Positions 55,099-64,000 are shown, numbered from the stretch's first letter. The stretch is 64,000 nucleotides of DNA from Fodinibius sp052060035 (GCF_052060035.1 NZ_JBPOEA010000012.1:1-64000), one strand, 5' to 3'. The notes: generated by a model not told the origin, from the letters alone. Numbers and translations: made by a program.

Positions 55099-55788
55099 CT
55101 ACACGTGAAATTCCTCTTCAACCTCCTCTTGTACTATTTGCCCATCAAAAAGATTGATTGTACGCCCTGCATAATTAGCATCGTGGGGAGAATGGGTCAC
55201 CATTACAATAGTGGTACCCTGATCATTAAGCTCAGCCAATAGCTTCATCACTTCGTTACCGTGATCAGAATCGAGATTTCCGGTAGGCTCATCGGCAAGA
55301 ATTAGCTTGGCATCGGCTACCACAGCGCGGGCAATGGCTACACGCTGCTGCTGCCCCCCTGAAAGTTGCTGCGGAAAGTGATTACGGCGGTGCATCATAT
55401 TCATGCGATCAAGTGCAGCTTCCGCTTTTTCTTTGCGCTCCTCTTCGGGCATACCCAAATAAAGCAATGGAAGCTCTACATTTTCGAATACGGTCAGTTC
55501 ATCAATCAAATTAAAGCCCTGGAATACAAATCCAATATTTCCTTTTCGCAACCGGGCTCGTTCTCGTTCCGATTTATCAGATACTTGATAATCTAAAAAT
55601 TGATAGCGCCCTTCCGTGGGATTATCGAGTAAACCCAAGATATTTAGCAGCGTAGATTTACCGCATCCCGAAGGACCCATAACTGCACAAAATTCTCCTT
55701 CCGTTATTTCAAGATCGATTCCGTTAAGTGCAGTAGTTTTAACTTCATTAGTGGTATAAACTTTTCTTAAATTATTTATCTTGATCAT
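55099..55788 (-). CDS. ABC transporter ATP-binding protein (LolD/MacB type)
   Basis: 229-residue ATPase: Walker A GPSGCGKST at 38-46, Q-loop FVFQGFNLIDELT, signature LSGGQQQRVAIARA, Walker B LILADEPTGN and switch His in VTHSPHD. This is the class that pairs with FtsX-domain permeases, and the large permease downstream is the obvious partner. It is transcribed 49 bases after the HlyD-type adaptor gene. Confidence 0.94.
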   Translation of the reverse strand: MIKINNLRKVYTTNEVKTTALNGIDLEITEGEFCAVMGPSGCGKSTLLNILGLLDNPTEGRYQFLDYQVSDKSERERARLRKGNIGFVFQGFNLIDELTVFENVELPLLYLGMPEEERKEKAEAALDRMNMMHRRNHFPQQLSGGQQQRVAIARAVVADAKLILADEPTGNLDSDHGNEVMKLLAELNDQGTTIVMVTHSPHDANYAGRTINLFDGQIVQEEVEEEFHV

Positions 55789-55837
55789 AGTCTACCTATA
55801 TTAAAAGGGTTAAAAAATATTACCTCTACAAGTATCG

Positions 55838-57127
55838 CTACTCCAAATTAAGAACCTTGCTATCGCCAAATGAGCTATAATTGGATGTGATCACACGGTC
55901 TCCCTCTTCCAGACCGGATAACACTTCAAAATAGTTGGGATTTTGTCTTCCCAGCCTAATATCCTGCCTTACTGCTTTCTCACCATCTTCCATAACTTTA
56001 TATATCCAGTTCCCACCGGTTTCTTGATAAAAGCCTCCTCTATCCAATAATAAAGTCGATTCTGAACTGCCCAACATCAATTGAATACGAAGGGTCTGTC
56101 CGCGGGTAAGATCACCGGGTGCCTGACTCGTAAATTCCATATCCACCTTAAATTGACCGTTTTCCACGACGGGATACACCTTAGAAATTTGCAGTTGATG
56201 CGTTTGCCCATTGTAATCAAAAGTTCCTTTTAAGCCTTGCGTAATATTTGCAAGGTGATACTCATCGATCTGTACGCGCACTTTGTAATTATCCAGAATA
56301 TCAACCTGGCCTATTCGCTCGCTGGATGAGATGGACTGACCGGGGTTAAGCTCAATGGTCGATAATTGCCCCGATATGGGAGCCGTTACTACCAGGCGAT
56401 CCAAAATGTTTTGTACCGCTTCTAAACTTGTCCACATACGATCGAGTGACTGATCGATCTGGCGGAGCTGCTGTTTTGATTTAATCGAGTCCTGTTTAAA
56501 TGACTCATAAATTAAATCGTACCGCTTTTTTTGATAGTCGTAATTCTCTTGGGTTTCCAAAAATTGCTGTTCAGCAATAAGATTTTGCTCGTATAACTTC
56601 TTCTCCCGCTCATAGTTTGACTTTGTTATTTCCAATTGATTTTTAGCCCGGGCCAATCGTTCTTGCAGACTCAGAGTATTTTGTTCGATATTAAGACGAG
56701 AATTCCGGGTTTGATTAATCTGATCATAAATAGCAGAGGTTTGTTGCAGTACGCTGAGCCGCAAATCTGAATTCGACAGGACAACAATGGTGTCTCCTTG
56801 CCCAACCATCGCTCCCGATTCTTTGTAAACCTCATCAACCACCCCTCCTTCCAGGGCATCCAGATATATTGTTTGGATGGGCTGTACGGTACCCGTGACC
56901 TGTATAAAATCTTGAAACGATTCTTGCTGGACGGTACTAATATTGATGGAGTGCTCATCCACATTAAAGGTAGATCGAGCATCCATAAACATAAAACTGT
57001 ACACAATTACCAAAACAAGTAACAAGCTACCTACAAGCATCCCCACCCACTTTGTACTCCAGGCACTTTGCTCAATTTTCTTGTCCATTCCCTCACTGGA
57101 AATACGCGAATTACTATTTTGGGGCAT
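55838..57127 (-). CDS. HlyD/MacA-type periplasmic adaptor subunit
   Basis: 429 residues. One membrane helix (about 30-50) is followed by a barrel-sandwich half motif (YLDALEGGVVDEVYKESG) and a long coiled-coil hairpin (about 125-225, rich in Q, L and K). A second half motif (VTAPISGQLSTIELNPGQ) comes next, then a beta-barrel (YKVRVQIDEYHLANI) and a membrane-proximal domain. This is the order of membrane fusion proteins. It would bridge the ABC permease to an outer-membrane TolC-like channel, which is not encoded here. First gene of the adaptor-ATPase-hydrolase-permease cluster. Confidence 0.93.
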   Translation of the reverse strand: MPQNSNSRISSEGMDKKIEQSAWSTKWVGMLVGSLLLVLVIVYSFMFMDARSTFNVDEHSINISTVQQESFQDFIQVTGTVQPIQTIYLDALEGGVVDEVYKESGAMVGQGDTIVVLSNSDLRLSVLQQTSAIYDQINQTRNSRLNIEQNTLSLQERLARAKNQLEITKSNYEREKKLYEQNLIAEQQFLETQENYDYQKKRYDLIYESFKQDSIKSKQQLRQIDQSLDRMWTSLEAVQNILDRLVVTAPISGQLSTIELNPGQSISSSERIGQVDILDNYKVRVQIDEYHLANITQGLKGTFDYNGQTHQLQISKVYPVVENGQFKVDMEFTSQAPGDLTRGQTLRIQLMLGSSESTLLLDRGGFYQETGGNWIYKVMEDGEKAVRQDIRLGRQNPNYFEVLSGLEEGDRVITSNYSSFGDSKVLNLE

Positions 57128-57285
57128 TACAAAACTTTCCCTAAATGATTTTACCGGCTTTTTTTAATTCAGAATTGCATAAACATACCTTTCCTACAGA
57201 TCTTCGAGTGATTCAAGAGTTTTTGAGAACCTATTTGTTACAAAAATGTGTCATAGGCATGCGATTAATTTGCTATAGCCAAATG

Positions 57286-57702
57286 CTAATTATCCAAGAT
57301 GTCATCAATACGGTTCTTTAATCGTCTATCATACTTTTTACGTTGATGTTCGGGGACCGAAAAGTGATACTCGGGATTTGTTATTATCACCTTGGTCTTA
57401 TTGTCTGCCAGACGTTCAACAACAACCTCTCCCTGATCTTGCTGAACCGACTGATTATTGATAGCTACTTGGGAATTAAAAACAATGGTGTATTTATTTC
57501 CGTCATCCGATTTTTGAGCAAAACTTATGTTAAGTGAACTGCTTCGAATTGCTTGTTCCACTGTTTCAACCATAGTATCAAAATCCTGATCGTAGGTTAC
57601 AGAACGATCACCAGCCGTATTCCCCAAAGATCCACATCCTTGTAAAAAGGTTATCGTTACAATAGTTACTATAATCAACAATTCTTTTTTAATCGGGGTC
57701 AT
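57286..57702 (-). CDS. Small lipoprotein of unknown function
   Basis: 138 residues with a lipoprotein signal (LIIVTIVTITFLQGC, Cys23). The mature part alternates strands and polar turns (NISFAQKSDDGNKYTIVF, EVVVERLADNKTKVIIT), like small DUF3568-type lipoproteins, though I cannot assign it firmly. The C-terminus is basic and helical. It lies 158 bases upstream of the adaptor gene on the same strand and may or may not belong to the export cluster. Confidence 0.7.
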   Translation of the reverse strand: MTPIKKELLIIVTIVTITFLQGCGSLGNTAGDRSVTYDQDFDTMVETVEQAIRSSSLNISFAQKSDDGNKYTIVFNSQVAINNQSVQQDQGEVVVERLADNKTKVIITNPEYHFSVPEHQRKKYDRRLKNRIDDILDN

Positions 57703-57885
57703 AGGATCAAACGTTAGGTTGTCTTTTTACTTTTAAAACTCAGTATAAAAAAATAAGTGCAATTAATGGAGCTCTTGAACTAACTTTAGTAATTGCAAAG
57801 GCTGTATATTGATGAATACTTTTCGCCTTTTACCGTTCACCTCGTATATTTCAGCGAATTAATATTCACTTTCGGGTTGCCAACT

Positions 57886-60171
57886 ATGCCAAAAAAGCCG
57901 CTGCTTACGGTTTCTGTCGTCGTACAAAATCATAGGGATGTCATCGAGACCACGCTGACTTCACTTTATGAGATTTCAGGCATTCCCTTTGAACTTTTTA
58001 TTGTTGATGACGGCTCTACCGACAACAGTAATGAAGTTATCCAATCTGTTCTGGATTACTACCAGCACGAGCAAACCTTCTATTTTACCCACGAAAAACC
58101 GGTAGGCGTCGGCAACTCGCTGAATGAGATATTATCTCAACGAAACGGGCGGCTATTTTGGGCTCCACAGACCATTACTGAAATTGATACTGAGCAACTG
58201 AGTCTTCGGCTGGAACAACTTACCGAATCAACCGAGAGTGTACTGGCTCTTCAAGACTATCAATTGCCCGCCACTTATAAAGAATGGACAGAGCTGATCC
58301 AACAAAAAAACTGGCCCCAAAATGGCTCGTTTATCTGGGATTTATCCGCCCTATCACCTGGCAACAGGTTTTTCAATCCCTATTTGAAGGAATTTCACGG
58401 GCTGGAGCTGGCTGCCCGCCTTGGTGATATATCATCCATAAAAAGTACCCAAAACTGGTTTACTCCAAGCAGCTTTTTAGAAGCAGTCGAACCCAACTTT
58501 AATCTGCGTCAAGAATTGCTGCTTACCCTGCTTCGGCGGGCTGAATATGGCGGGCAAATGCGAGAAACAATTCTTGAGACCATTCAACAGCTGCCCGCCA
58601 AATCAAAGAAATCGTTCGACAACGATCTGCTCAATGAGGCAATGCAGATGAAACAGGATGGGCGATTTAATTCTGCGCTCGAACTTATTGAGGAAGTGCT
58701 GGAAAATAATCCCAGTCACGGTGGGGCCCGCAATCTCAAAATTGAAATACTGGAAAAGAAACGTCGATATGTTGAGGCATCAGAACTGAAGCACCAGGTT
58801 TCCAAAGCTCAAAAACAGGAAGCGCAAAAGCAGCAACCCACGCCCAAAACACCGCAGGCGGCAGAACCTGGAGATGTTACAACAAGCTTGATCATCCCAA
58901 CAACGACCTATGGCAAACCGGCCCTCGAACATTGCCTGCTTTCGGTTTCTGAGCATTGCGACACCTCTCAACTTGAACTCATTGTTGTTGATAATGCGAG
59001 CTTAGATAACACCCACGACTATCTTGATGAGTTACAGGAAAAGAATTTTTTGAACTGCCGGGTGATTACCAACAAAAAGAATGCGGGGTTTGCTGCTTCG
59101 GTCAACCAGGCGATGGAAAAAATAAATGGAGCGTATGCTTGTATCATCCACAACGATATAGAATTTATAAACGATGCGATTTCTCAGCTTCGAAATCTTA
59201 TGGAAGCCCATCCCAATTATGCTGTGGTAGGCCCAACGACAAACAAAACACTCAATCCTGATCAATCGACCCGAAACATTCAAGAAGACGACCCTGATCT
59301 TATTCGCGCTGAATACCTCGACAGCTTTTGCATGATGATACGTGCTGACGCAGATTTGAAGATGGATGAAGCTTTCCAGCTGGCCTTTTTTGAAGATATT
59401 GACCTTTGTTTTCAGGCACGTTCAAATGATTATAAAGTTGGCATTGCACCACATATTGAGGTCAAACACCACTTTGGTACAACCACGTTTTCTCTTGATC
59501 TGGATACCGAAAGCGAGCAATATTGGAAAAACGTATCCTATTTTAATGAAAAATGGAATATTGATGTCTTTTCTGAGGATGAACTGAAATCGCTCAGTAC
59601 TTTCGATCAGCTGCTGGCACTCGATGATCTGGTAAATCCGTTATTTCCAGAACCTAAAATTCAGCAGGAGTTCGAGCGACTTTTTACTGATGAGCTGAGA
59701 ACGGAGATCCTGAATACCCAACACGACGAAGAAACACTCTGTAAACTTGTGCACCTGTTTATGGTGATGGAAGAGCGTGAAATTATGCGTCATCTCGAAG
59801 ATAAGCTGAACAATGTCAACATTCCTGCATCACTTACCTATCAGCTGGTGCGCTTTTATTTTAATCGTAATATTTATTCGCGCTGTACGCATTACCTCAA
59901 TCAGCTTAAGCCACAAAATGAATCGTTACGGGCCGATCTGTATCGCCTGGCCATCATGGTCGAAAACAAAGACCTCGACAAAGCTATACCCATGTTAAAA
60001 GAGCTGATGGGTCACGCTCCTGCAAATCCAATGCTTTATAAGCTGGCTGGTGATATCCACAAATTTAGCGGTAATAAAGAAGAGGCGATCTCATTTTACG
60101 ATCTGGCAGAACAAATCGATCCTTTCCAGTTTACCAACGAAGAAAAAGACGCCTTCGGGTTTAAGCTCTAA
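57886..60171 (+). CDS. Tandem GT2 glycosyltransferase protein with TPR-like regions
   Basis: 761 residues. GT2 domain 1 (about 5-215) has VDDGSTDNS, but the expected acidic metal-binding motif is replaced by the stretch around LFWAPQTIT. A TPR-like helical segment (about 240-310) and a Gln/Pro linker follow. GT2 domain 2 (about 335-570) has VVDNASLDNT, HNDIEF and FFEDIDLCFQ and looks complete. C-terminal TPR-like helices run about 610-760. ATG at 57886 is chosen; 31 in-frame residues upstream do not resemble the family. It resembles enzymes that glycosylate cell-surface polymers or glycoproteins. No other sugar genes are adjacent. Confidence 0.85.
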   Translation: MPKKPLLTVSVVVQNHRDVIETTLTSLYEISGIPFELFIVDDGSTDNSNEVIQSVLDYYQHEQTFYFTHEKPVGVGNSLNEILSQRNGRLFWAPQTITEIDTEQLSLRLEQLTESTESVLALQDYQLPATYKEWTELIQQKNWPQNGSFIWDLSALSPGNRFFNPYLKEFHGLELAARLGDISSIKSTQNWFTPSSFLEAVEPNFNLRQELLLTLLRRAEYGGQMRETILETIQQLPAKSKKSFDNDLLNEAMQMKQDGRFNSALELIEEVLENNPSHGGARNLKIEILEKKRRYVEASELKHQVSKAQKQEAQKQQPTPKTPQAAEPGDVTTSLIIPTTTYGKPALEHCLLSVSEHCDTSQLELIVVDNASLDNTHDYLDELQEKNFLNCRVITNKKNAGFAASVNQAMEKINGAYACIIHNDIEFINDAISQLRNLMEAHPNYAVVGPTTNKTLNPDQSTRNIQEDDPDLIRAEYLDSFCMMIRADADLKMDEAFQLAFFEDIDLCFQARSNDYKVGIAPHIEVKHHFGTTTFSLDLDTESEQYWKNVSYFNEKWNIDVFSEDELKSLSTFDQLLALDDLVNPLFPEPKIQQEFERLFTDELRTEILNTQHDEETLCKLVHLFMVMEEREIMRHLEDKLNNVNIPASLTYQLVRFYFNRNIYSRCTHYLNQLKPQNESLRADLYRLAIMVENKDLDKAIPMLKELMGHAPANPMLYKLAGDIHKFSGNKEEAISFYDLAEQIDPFQFTNEEKDAFGFKL

Positions 60172-60202
60172 AAAAGGGGCTTCTCCACGAAAAGATGCGA
60201 GG

Positions 60203-60240
60203 GGTAAAAAAAGAAAGACCCCACCGATCAAGGTAGGGCC
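60203..60240 (-). terminator. Probable terminator of the SirB1-like gene
   Basis: On the minus strand, CCCTACC and GGTGGGG pair with one mismatch around a 6-base loop and are followed by a run rich in T (TCTTTCTTTTTTT). It lies about 105 bases beyond the stop of the minus-strand gene and between two convergent genes. Confidence 0.6.
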
Positions 60241-60343
60241 TCCACTATTCATCAAGAGAGACGCCTAAAAAGGCGCCTTGTAAAATGACTAATAATGCAC
60301 AGAGTTCAAAATGCAATTAGCGTTAAATATCGTAAAAGCTTTA

Positions 60344-61201
60344 TCAACGAACCATAATCTCAACGGTATTCAATAGTTTTTTCAGGCTTTCCACCGAATC
60401 CAATTTATCTCGCTTTTCATAACTGTTGATAAGGTTTCGAATACATCGTGCAAGAATATCTTCTGCACTGCTATTTTTAAAATGTTCGCTTTTAGGCTCC
60501 ACACCATTCTGCTTTAAAAAGTAATAACACTGGTCATAGCTGACTACCTTCCCATGATCAAAGGGATCAATCAAAATTTCTTCGTTCGCCGTTTTATACT
60601 TCATCATAAAATGGATCGGCATGTTGATTCCATAAAAAGGGAGATCCAGTCGACGCCCAATAAACAATACAATGAGTGCCAGCGAAATGGGCAGCCCTTC
60701 ACGACGATCAATCACACGATTTAAGTATGAATTGTGCGGATTATAGTAGTCGCTTGTACTTCCGCTGAATTCCAGATCCTCAAACACAAAGTCGAGAACC
60801 TTGTGCATTTTCTGAGTCTCGCTCAGTGAATAGCGAACATCATCAGCGATCATCTCAGCGAACCGATCGAGCTTTTTCTTGTATTCTCTTTCGCGCAGTG
60901 TCGGGTTATCAAATCGTGATAAAATAAATACCGCATTTTCCAACTGCTCCATATTCGACAGGCCCCCATCGAGAACATCCATAAACGCCTCTTCTACACT
61001 GCCGAAAGTAATATGCTGAATAATCTCGTTGATGAGCTCCCGCGATTCGGCATCACTGGTCTCATTTTTCTGTTGATCGAGCAACGGCACAGCCGTTTCG
61101 CCAAGCTCAAAAAGGCGATTTCGAACCTGTGACTTCACAAATGGGTCGGGATCATCCAACAAGTAAACAAGGGATTCTATTTCTGATTTTTTAGCTGACA
61201 T
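60344..61201 (-). CDS. SirB1-like transglutaminase-core protein with HEAT-like N-terminus
   Basis: 285 residues. The N-terminal ~65 residues look like a HEAT repeat (LVYLLDDPDPFVKSQVRNRL). From about 85 the Transglut_core2/SirB1 domain begins, with NSYLNRVIDRREGLPISLALI, PFYGINMPIHFMMKY and IDPFDHGKVVS. The usual transglutaminase cysteine position is Ser or absent here, so catalytic activity is doubtful. Cytoplasmic. Function is unknown for the family. Confidence 0.85.
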   Translation of the reverse strand: MSAKKSEIESLVYLLDDPDPFVKSQVRNRLFELGETAVPLLDQQKNETSDAESRELINEIIQHITFGSVEEAFMDVLDGGLSNMEQLENAVFILSRFDNPTLREREYKKKLDRFAEMIADDVRYSLSETQKMHKVLDFVFEDLEFSGSTSDYYNPHNSYLNRVIDRREGLPISLALIVLFIGRRLDLPFYGINMPIHFMMKYKTANEEILIDPFDHGKVVSYDQCYYFLKQNGVEPKSEHFKNSSAEDILARCIRNLINSYEKRDKLDSVESLKKLLNTVEIMVR

Positions 61202-61402
61202 TATCTTTTTGCATAAATTATACTTGTCATCTTATTACTTTTCGAAACAGCTTTAGCCGTCAAATCGTGCGTTAAAATAGATAAAGAGTTTTCGAATTAT
61301 CTACCTAAATCTCGATTTAAATATTGCCCATTCAAAACGTATATTTGGCCTTGTATAATATGCTTATCGGCCAATTTTTAATTTATTCAAGAAAAAATAT
61401 CC

Positions 61403-62626
61403 ATGAAGCTTTCCGTTACATCAGAAACCGGATTATTAAAAAGCGTTATTGTTCATACTCCCGGCAAAGAGGTTTCGCTGGTTAACCCGGAGCTTAAAGA
61501 TGAGCTCCTTTTTGATGATATCATTTTTGAGAATGATGCCCGAAAAGAACATTTGGATATGCTTAAAGTTTTTAAAGCTGCCATGCCCTCTGATGGAGAA
61601 ATCCACGAAATTACTGATCTGTTTGCAGAAGCTTTGGGAGCAGAAGATGCCCGTGGATATTTCATTGAACAGCTTATTCAACGGCTGCCCGAGCAAAACC
61701 TTAAAGCTATTGAGCAAGATCTGCATAAGCTTTCGGGTAATGACCTTCTCCGTTTTGTAATCGACGGGGCAACCCCCTCTATTCCGGAATTCAATATGCA
61801 CCCCACGCCTAACCTCTTGTTTACAAGAGATCTGGCTGCCGTCGTAAACGAAAGTATTCTGTTGTCACGTCCGGCAAAAAAAGCTCGCGTGCGGGAAGCT
61901 ATTTTAATGGAGACGTTGATCAAGTTTCATCCCCTGTTTGAGGAGGTCAAAGAAAAGACTATTAAAATTTCGGACCAAGAATCCATTGAGGGCGGCGATG
62001 TGCTTGTTGCATCAGATAAGTTGGTACTTATTGGTATGAGTGAGCGGACCTCATTCAGCGGATTGATGAACGCCACCGAAGGATTATTAGAGCAAGGTAT
62101 TGAACATGTGCTCGCCGTTGACATTCCCAAGCAGCGCTCGTCTATGCATCTTGATACCATCTTCACCTTTGCCAGTCCAACCGAATGCGTGGCTTTTCCT
62201 CCGGCCATCACTGAACGCAGCAACAATGTAGTCGCATTACGATCGCAAAACGGTTCTATCATTTCGGAGTCCAAACCCTCATTGAAAAAAGCTCTTGAGG
62301 AACTGTTGGATCGCAACTTAACGTTTATCAAATGCGGAGGATCGGAGCGTACCAATCAATTTCGTGAACAATGGACCGACGGTGCTAACGTTTTTGCTTT
62401 GGCACCCGGCATTATTGTGGGGTACGAACGAAACACAAACACCTTTAACGAGTTGAAGGAACATGGTTATCAACTGATGAATCAATATGAATTCATTGAG
62501 GAATTTAGTGACACTCCATTTGATCCCACAGATAAAAAAATTGCCATCAGCTTTTTAGGTAACGAGCTCTGTCGCGGCCGTGGCGGCGCTCGATGCATGA
62601 CCATGCCCATAGCAAGAAAATCATAA
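61403..62626 (+). CDS. arcA: Arginine deiminase
   Basis: Hydrolyses arginine to citrulline and ammonia. The 407 residues match full-length ADI: N-terminal SETGLLKSVIVHTPGKE, PTPNLLFTRDLAAV, the IEGGDVLV substrate motif, HLDTIFTF with catalytic His, and catalytic Cys398 in GGARCMTMPIAR. No arcB, arcC or antiporter arcD is adjacent, so the usual ADI energy pathway operon is absent at this locus. ATG at 61403, preceded by about 200 bases of AT-rich intergenic sequence. Confidence 0.94.
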   Translation: MKLSVTSETGLLKSVIVHTPGKEVSLVNPELKDELLFDDIIFENDARKEHLDMLKVFKAAMPSDGEIHEITDLFAEALGAEDARGYFIEQLIQRLPEQNLKAIEQDLHKLSGNDLLRFVIDGATPSIPEFNMHPTPNLLFTRDLAAVVNESILLSRPAKKARVREAILMETLIKFHPLFEEVKEKTIKISDQESIEGGDVLVASDKLVLIGMSERTSFSGLMNATEGLLEQGIEHVLAVDIPKQRSSMHLDTIFTFASPTECVAFPPAITERSNNVVALRSQNGSIISESKPSLKKALEELLDRNLTFIKCGGSERTNQFREQWTDGANVFALAPGIIVGYERNTNTFNELKEHGYQLMNQYEFIEEFSDTPFDPTDKKIAISFLGNELCRGRGGARCMTMPIARKS

Positions 62627-62642
62627 TAACACAGCAGTACCT

Positions 62643-63872
62643 TTGGAAAACAGACCCATCACCGAGACAACAAGATTTCAAACGAACGATATTTCTTCCG
62701 AACCTACCATTTGGGAAACCATGCAGCGCACCCTTGATCCCAAAACGGTGTCCAAGCACCTCGGATTATTTTTGATTACCGTTTTTACGGTTTCGATGGT
62801 AGGAGCCGGTTTTGTTGGTTTTGAACCCTCTTTATTTCCGTTGGGACTTCCATCATTACCCGATTTCTATCGCGGATTGCTTTTTGCAGGTCTTCTATTG
62901 GGATTCCTGGGCGTTCATGAGTTCGGGCATTATTTTGCGGCGATATACCACCAGATAAAAGTAACGCTGCCTTACTTTATTCCCATTCCGCTCGGAATTG
63001 GCACTTTGGGAGCGGTCATCCGCATCAAACAAAAAATTAATGACACCTACAAGATGTTTGATGTCGGTGCAGCCGGTCCACTGGCCGGGTTTGTAGTTTC
63101 ACTGGTAGTTCTCCTTTATGGATTTTCGACCCTGCCGGATGCCAGTTATATTCAAAATTTTGCCGGCCACGAATCTGTAAAAGAATATGTAGTACAGCAT
63201 GGAACGTACCCCGACAGCCCGCAGCAAGAAACTAACGGAACGGTGCTCATCGTTGGTAACACCTTGCTGTATGGTTTTTTAGCCTCCTTTTTTGAAAACG
63301 TTCCCCCCATGTTCGAAATGTATCACTATCCGTTTTTATTTGCCGGATGGCTGGGACTCTTCTTTACGGCCCTCAACTTAACTCCCATTGGCCAGCTCGA
63401 TGGCGGACATATTCTGTACTCGCTCATCGGATTTGAAAAACACAAAACCGTTGCACGCATCTTTTTTGCCGTGTTGATTACCTTGGGAGGGATCGAAGCC
63501 ATACCCTTTATACATTTATCCCTCGGAGAATTTGCCTATCCCTATGGAATGCTAAGCTGGATTATATGGGGCGGTATATTGATGATGCTTCTTCGCAAGG
63601 CATTCCATAACGATTTCGGATGGATTTTACCGGTCTTTACGGCCTCGCTGTGCGTAACTGCCTTATATTTATTTTTTATTGTTGGTAACCTTACCACTTC
63701 AGGTTCCCTAATCTGGGTGTTCTGGTCATTTTTTATCGCCTTTTTTGTGGGTATCGAACATCCTCCGGCGCTGCGAGAGCGTGAGCTGGACCCCACCAGA
63801 AAATATTTAGGATGGCTCTGCATGGCCATTTTCGTACTCTGCATTAGTCCAAACCCACTGTATTTAATTTAA
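62643..63872 (+). CDS. Site-2 protease family (M50) membrane metalloprotease
   Basis: 409 residues with about eight to ten membrane helices. The zinc motif is HEFGH (His92, Glu93, His96) inside a helix. The second metal motif is TPIGQLDGGH near 251-260, with the Asp ligand. A loop of about 70 residues (DASYIQNFAGHESVKE to PPMFEMYHYP) lies between them. Long family members like this one are common in Bacteroidota and plants (EGY-like). A TTG at 62643 gives the full N-terminus; the first ATG at 62721 would also keep all helices. It starts 16 bases after arcA. Confidence 0.88.
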   Translation: MENRPITETTRFQTNDISSEPTIWETMQRTLDPKTVSKHLGLFLITVFTVSMVGAGFVGFEPSLFPLGLPSLPDFYRGLLFAGLLLGFLGVHEFGHYFAAIYHQIKVTLPYFIPIPLGIGTLGAVIRIKQKINDTYKMFDVGAAGPLAGFVVSLVVLLYGFSTLPDASYIQNFAGHESVKEYVVQHGTYPDSPQQETNGTVLIVGNTLLYGFLASFFENVPPMFEMYHYPFLFAGWLGLFFTALNLTPIGQLDGGHILYSLIGFEKHKTVARIFFAVLITLGGIEAIPFIHLSLGEFAYPYGMLSWIIWGGILMMLLRKAFHNDFGWILPVFTASLCVTALYLFFIVGNLTTSGSLIWVFWSFFIAFFVGIEHPPALRERELDPTRKYLGWLCMAIFVLCISPNPLYLI

Positions 63873-63913
63873 AATCCTTATCTTTACACGCTTTTAATCA
63901 TAAAATCTAATTA

Positions 63914-64000
63914 ATGTTATTAATGCGTTACTTTTTTCTCTCTTTTATTGCCCTACTCTTTATTTCATGCTCAAACAATACCCCTAAAAATGTTTCTGAA
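63914..64000 (+). CDS. Lipoprotein, truncated by the window end
   Basis: The open frame runs from ATG at 63914 to the window edge (29 codons). It encodes a lipoprotein signal MLLMRYFFLSFIALLFISC with Cys19, followed by a polar start of the mature chain. A second ATG three codons in is an equally good start. Nothing more can be said of its function. Confidence 0.6.
   Translation, partial: MLLMRYFFLSFIALLFISCSNNTPKNVSE

Noticed and set aside
1..64000. CRISPR arrays, prophage, insertion sequences or integrative elements
   Set aside because: No direct-repeat arrays, transposase, integrase or phage structural proteins were seen; the single tRNA is not flanked by an integrase or repeated 3' end.

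Overview
The window looks like chromosomal sequence from a Bacteroidota-related bacterium, most likely the Balneolota/Rhodothermota lineage (for example Balneola, Gracilimonas or Fodinibius relatives). The clues are a PorX-type response regulator with a PglZ domain, a secreted protein ending in a type IX secretion (T9SS) sorting domain, many lipoproteins, weak or absent Shine-Dalgarno sequences, and several TTG and GTG starts. The lineage is inferred from protein families and no rRNA is present to confirm it. Coding density is high. I see no prophage, insertion sequence, integrase, CRISPR array or rRNA. One tRNA (Phe, GAA) is present.

Layout. 1-7 kb: cutA (5' end at the window edge), assimilatory sulfate reduction cysH, an enoyl-CoA hydratase-like enzyme, an HtrA lipoprotein protease, nrnA-like, thiamine pyrophosphokinase and a sodium:solute symporter. 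6.4-9.4 kb: a 93-residue unknown, tsaE, porX and a helix-hairpin-helix protein. 9.4-13.1 kb: an alpha/beta hydrolase, trhO and a T9SS-sorted HExxH protein. 13.1-24.7 kb: fumarylacetoacetase with an unknown partner, hemW, gamma carbonic anhydrase, DsbA-like, an M28 peptidase, DUF2339, and an SDR / class 3 ALDH / YhdH operon. 24.7-32.3 kb: a response regulator, tRNA-Phe, recJ, leucine dehydrogenase, hslO, type II NADH dehydrogenase and a P1 peptidase. 32.3-39.3 kb, all minus strand: an IscA-type protein with an AlbA_2 protein, plsY-gpsA, lipB-lipA, a receiver-less sigma-54 activator and a NarL-type regulator. The last faces a 1084-residue CheB-CheR-PAS-histidine kinase fusion (39.6-42.9 kb). 43-51 kb: lpdA, a cupin, two tandem archaemetzincin-like lipoproteins, small proteins, prfC, DUF72 and an FA2H-like hydroxylase. 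51.3-57.7 kb: a MacAB-like ABC export cluster with an embedded serine hydrolase. 57.8-64 kb: a double-GT2/TPR protein, a SirB1-like protein, arginine deiminase, a site-2 protease and a truncated lipoprotein.

How genes work together. Clear pathway pairs are plsY-gpsA (phospholipid precursor synthesis) and lipB-lipA (lipoate attachment and synthesis). lpdA, a lipoate-dependent-complex subunit, lies about 6 kb away. fahA and its upstream unknown probably belong to tyrosine degradation. The NarL regulator and the HisKA_3-type kinase fusion are divergent neighbours and a likely two-component pair. porX lies within 3 kb of a T9SS cargo gene.

The most interesting content is the tandem pair of lipoproteins that keep an archaemetzincin-type zinc signature with a 21-25 residue insertion inside it. 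Next are the conserved but unnamed protein upstream of fahA, the unknown gene beside tsaE-porX, the FA2H/Scs7-like lipid hydroxylase, and the serine hydrolase lodged inside an ABC exporter cluster. I found no convincing wholly new multi-gene system. Most of the window is housekeeping and ordinary accessory metabolism.
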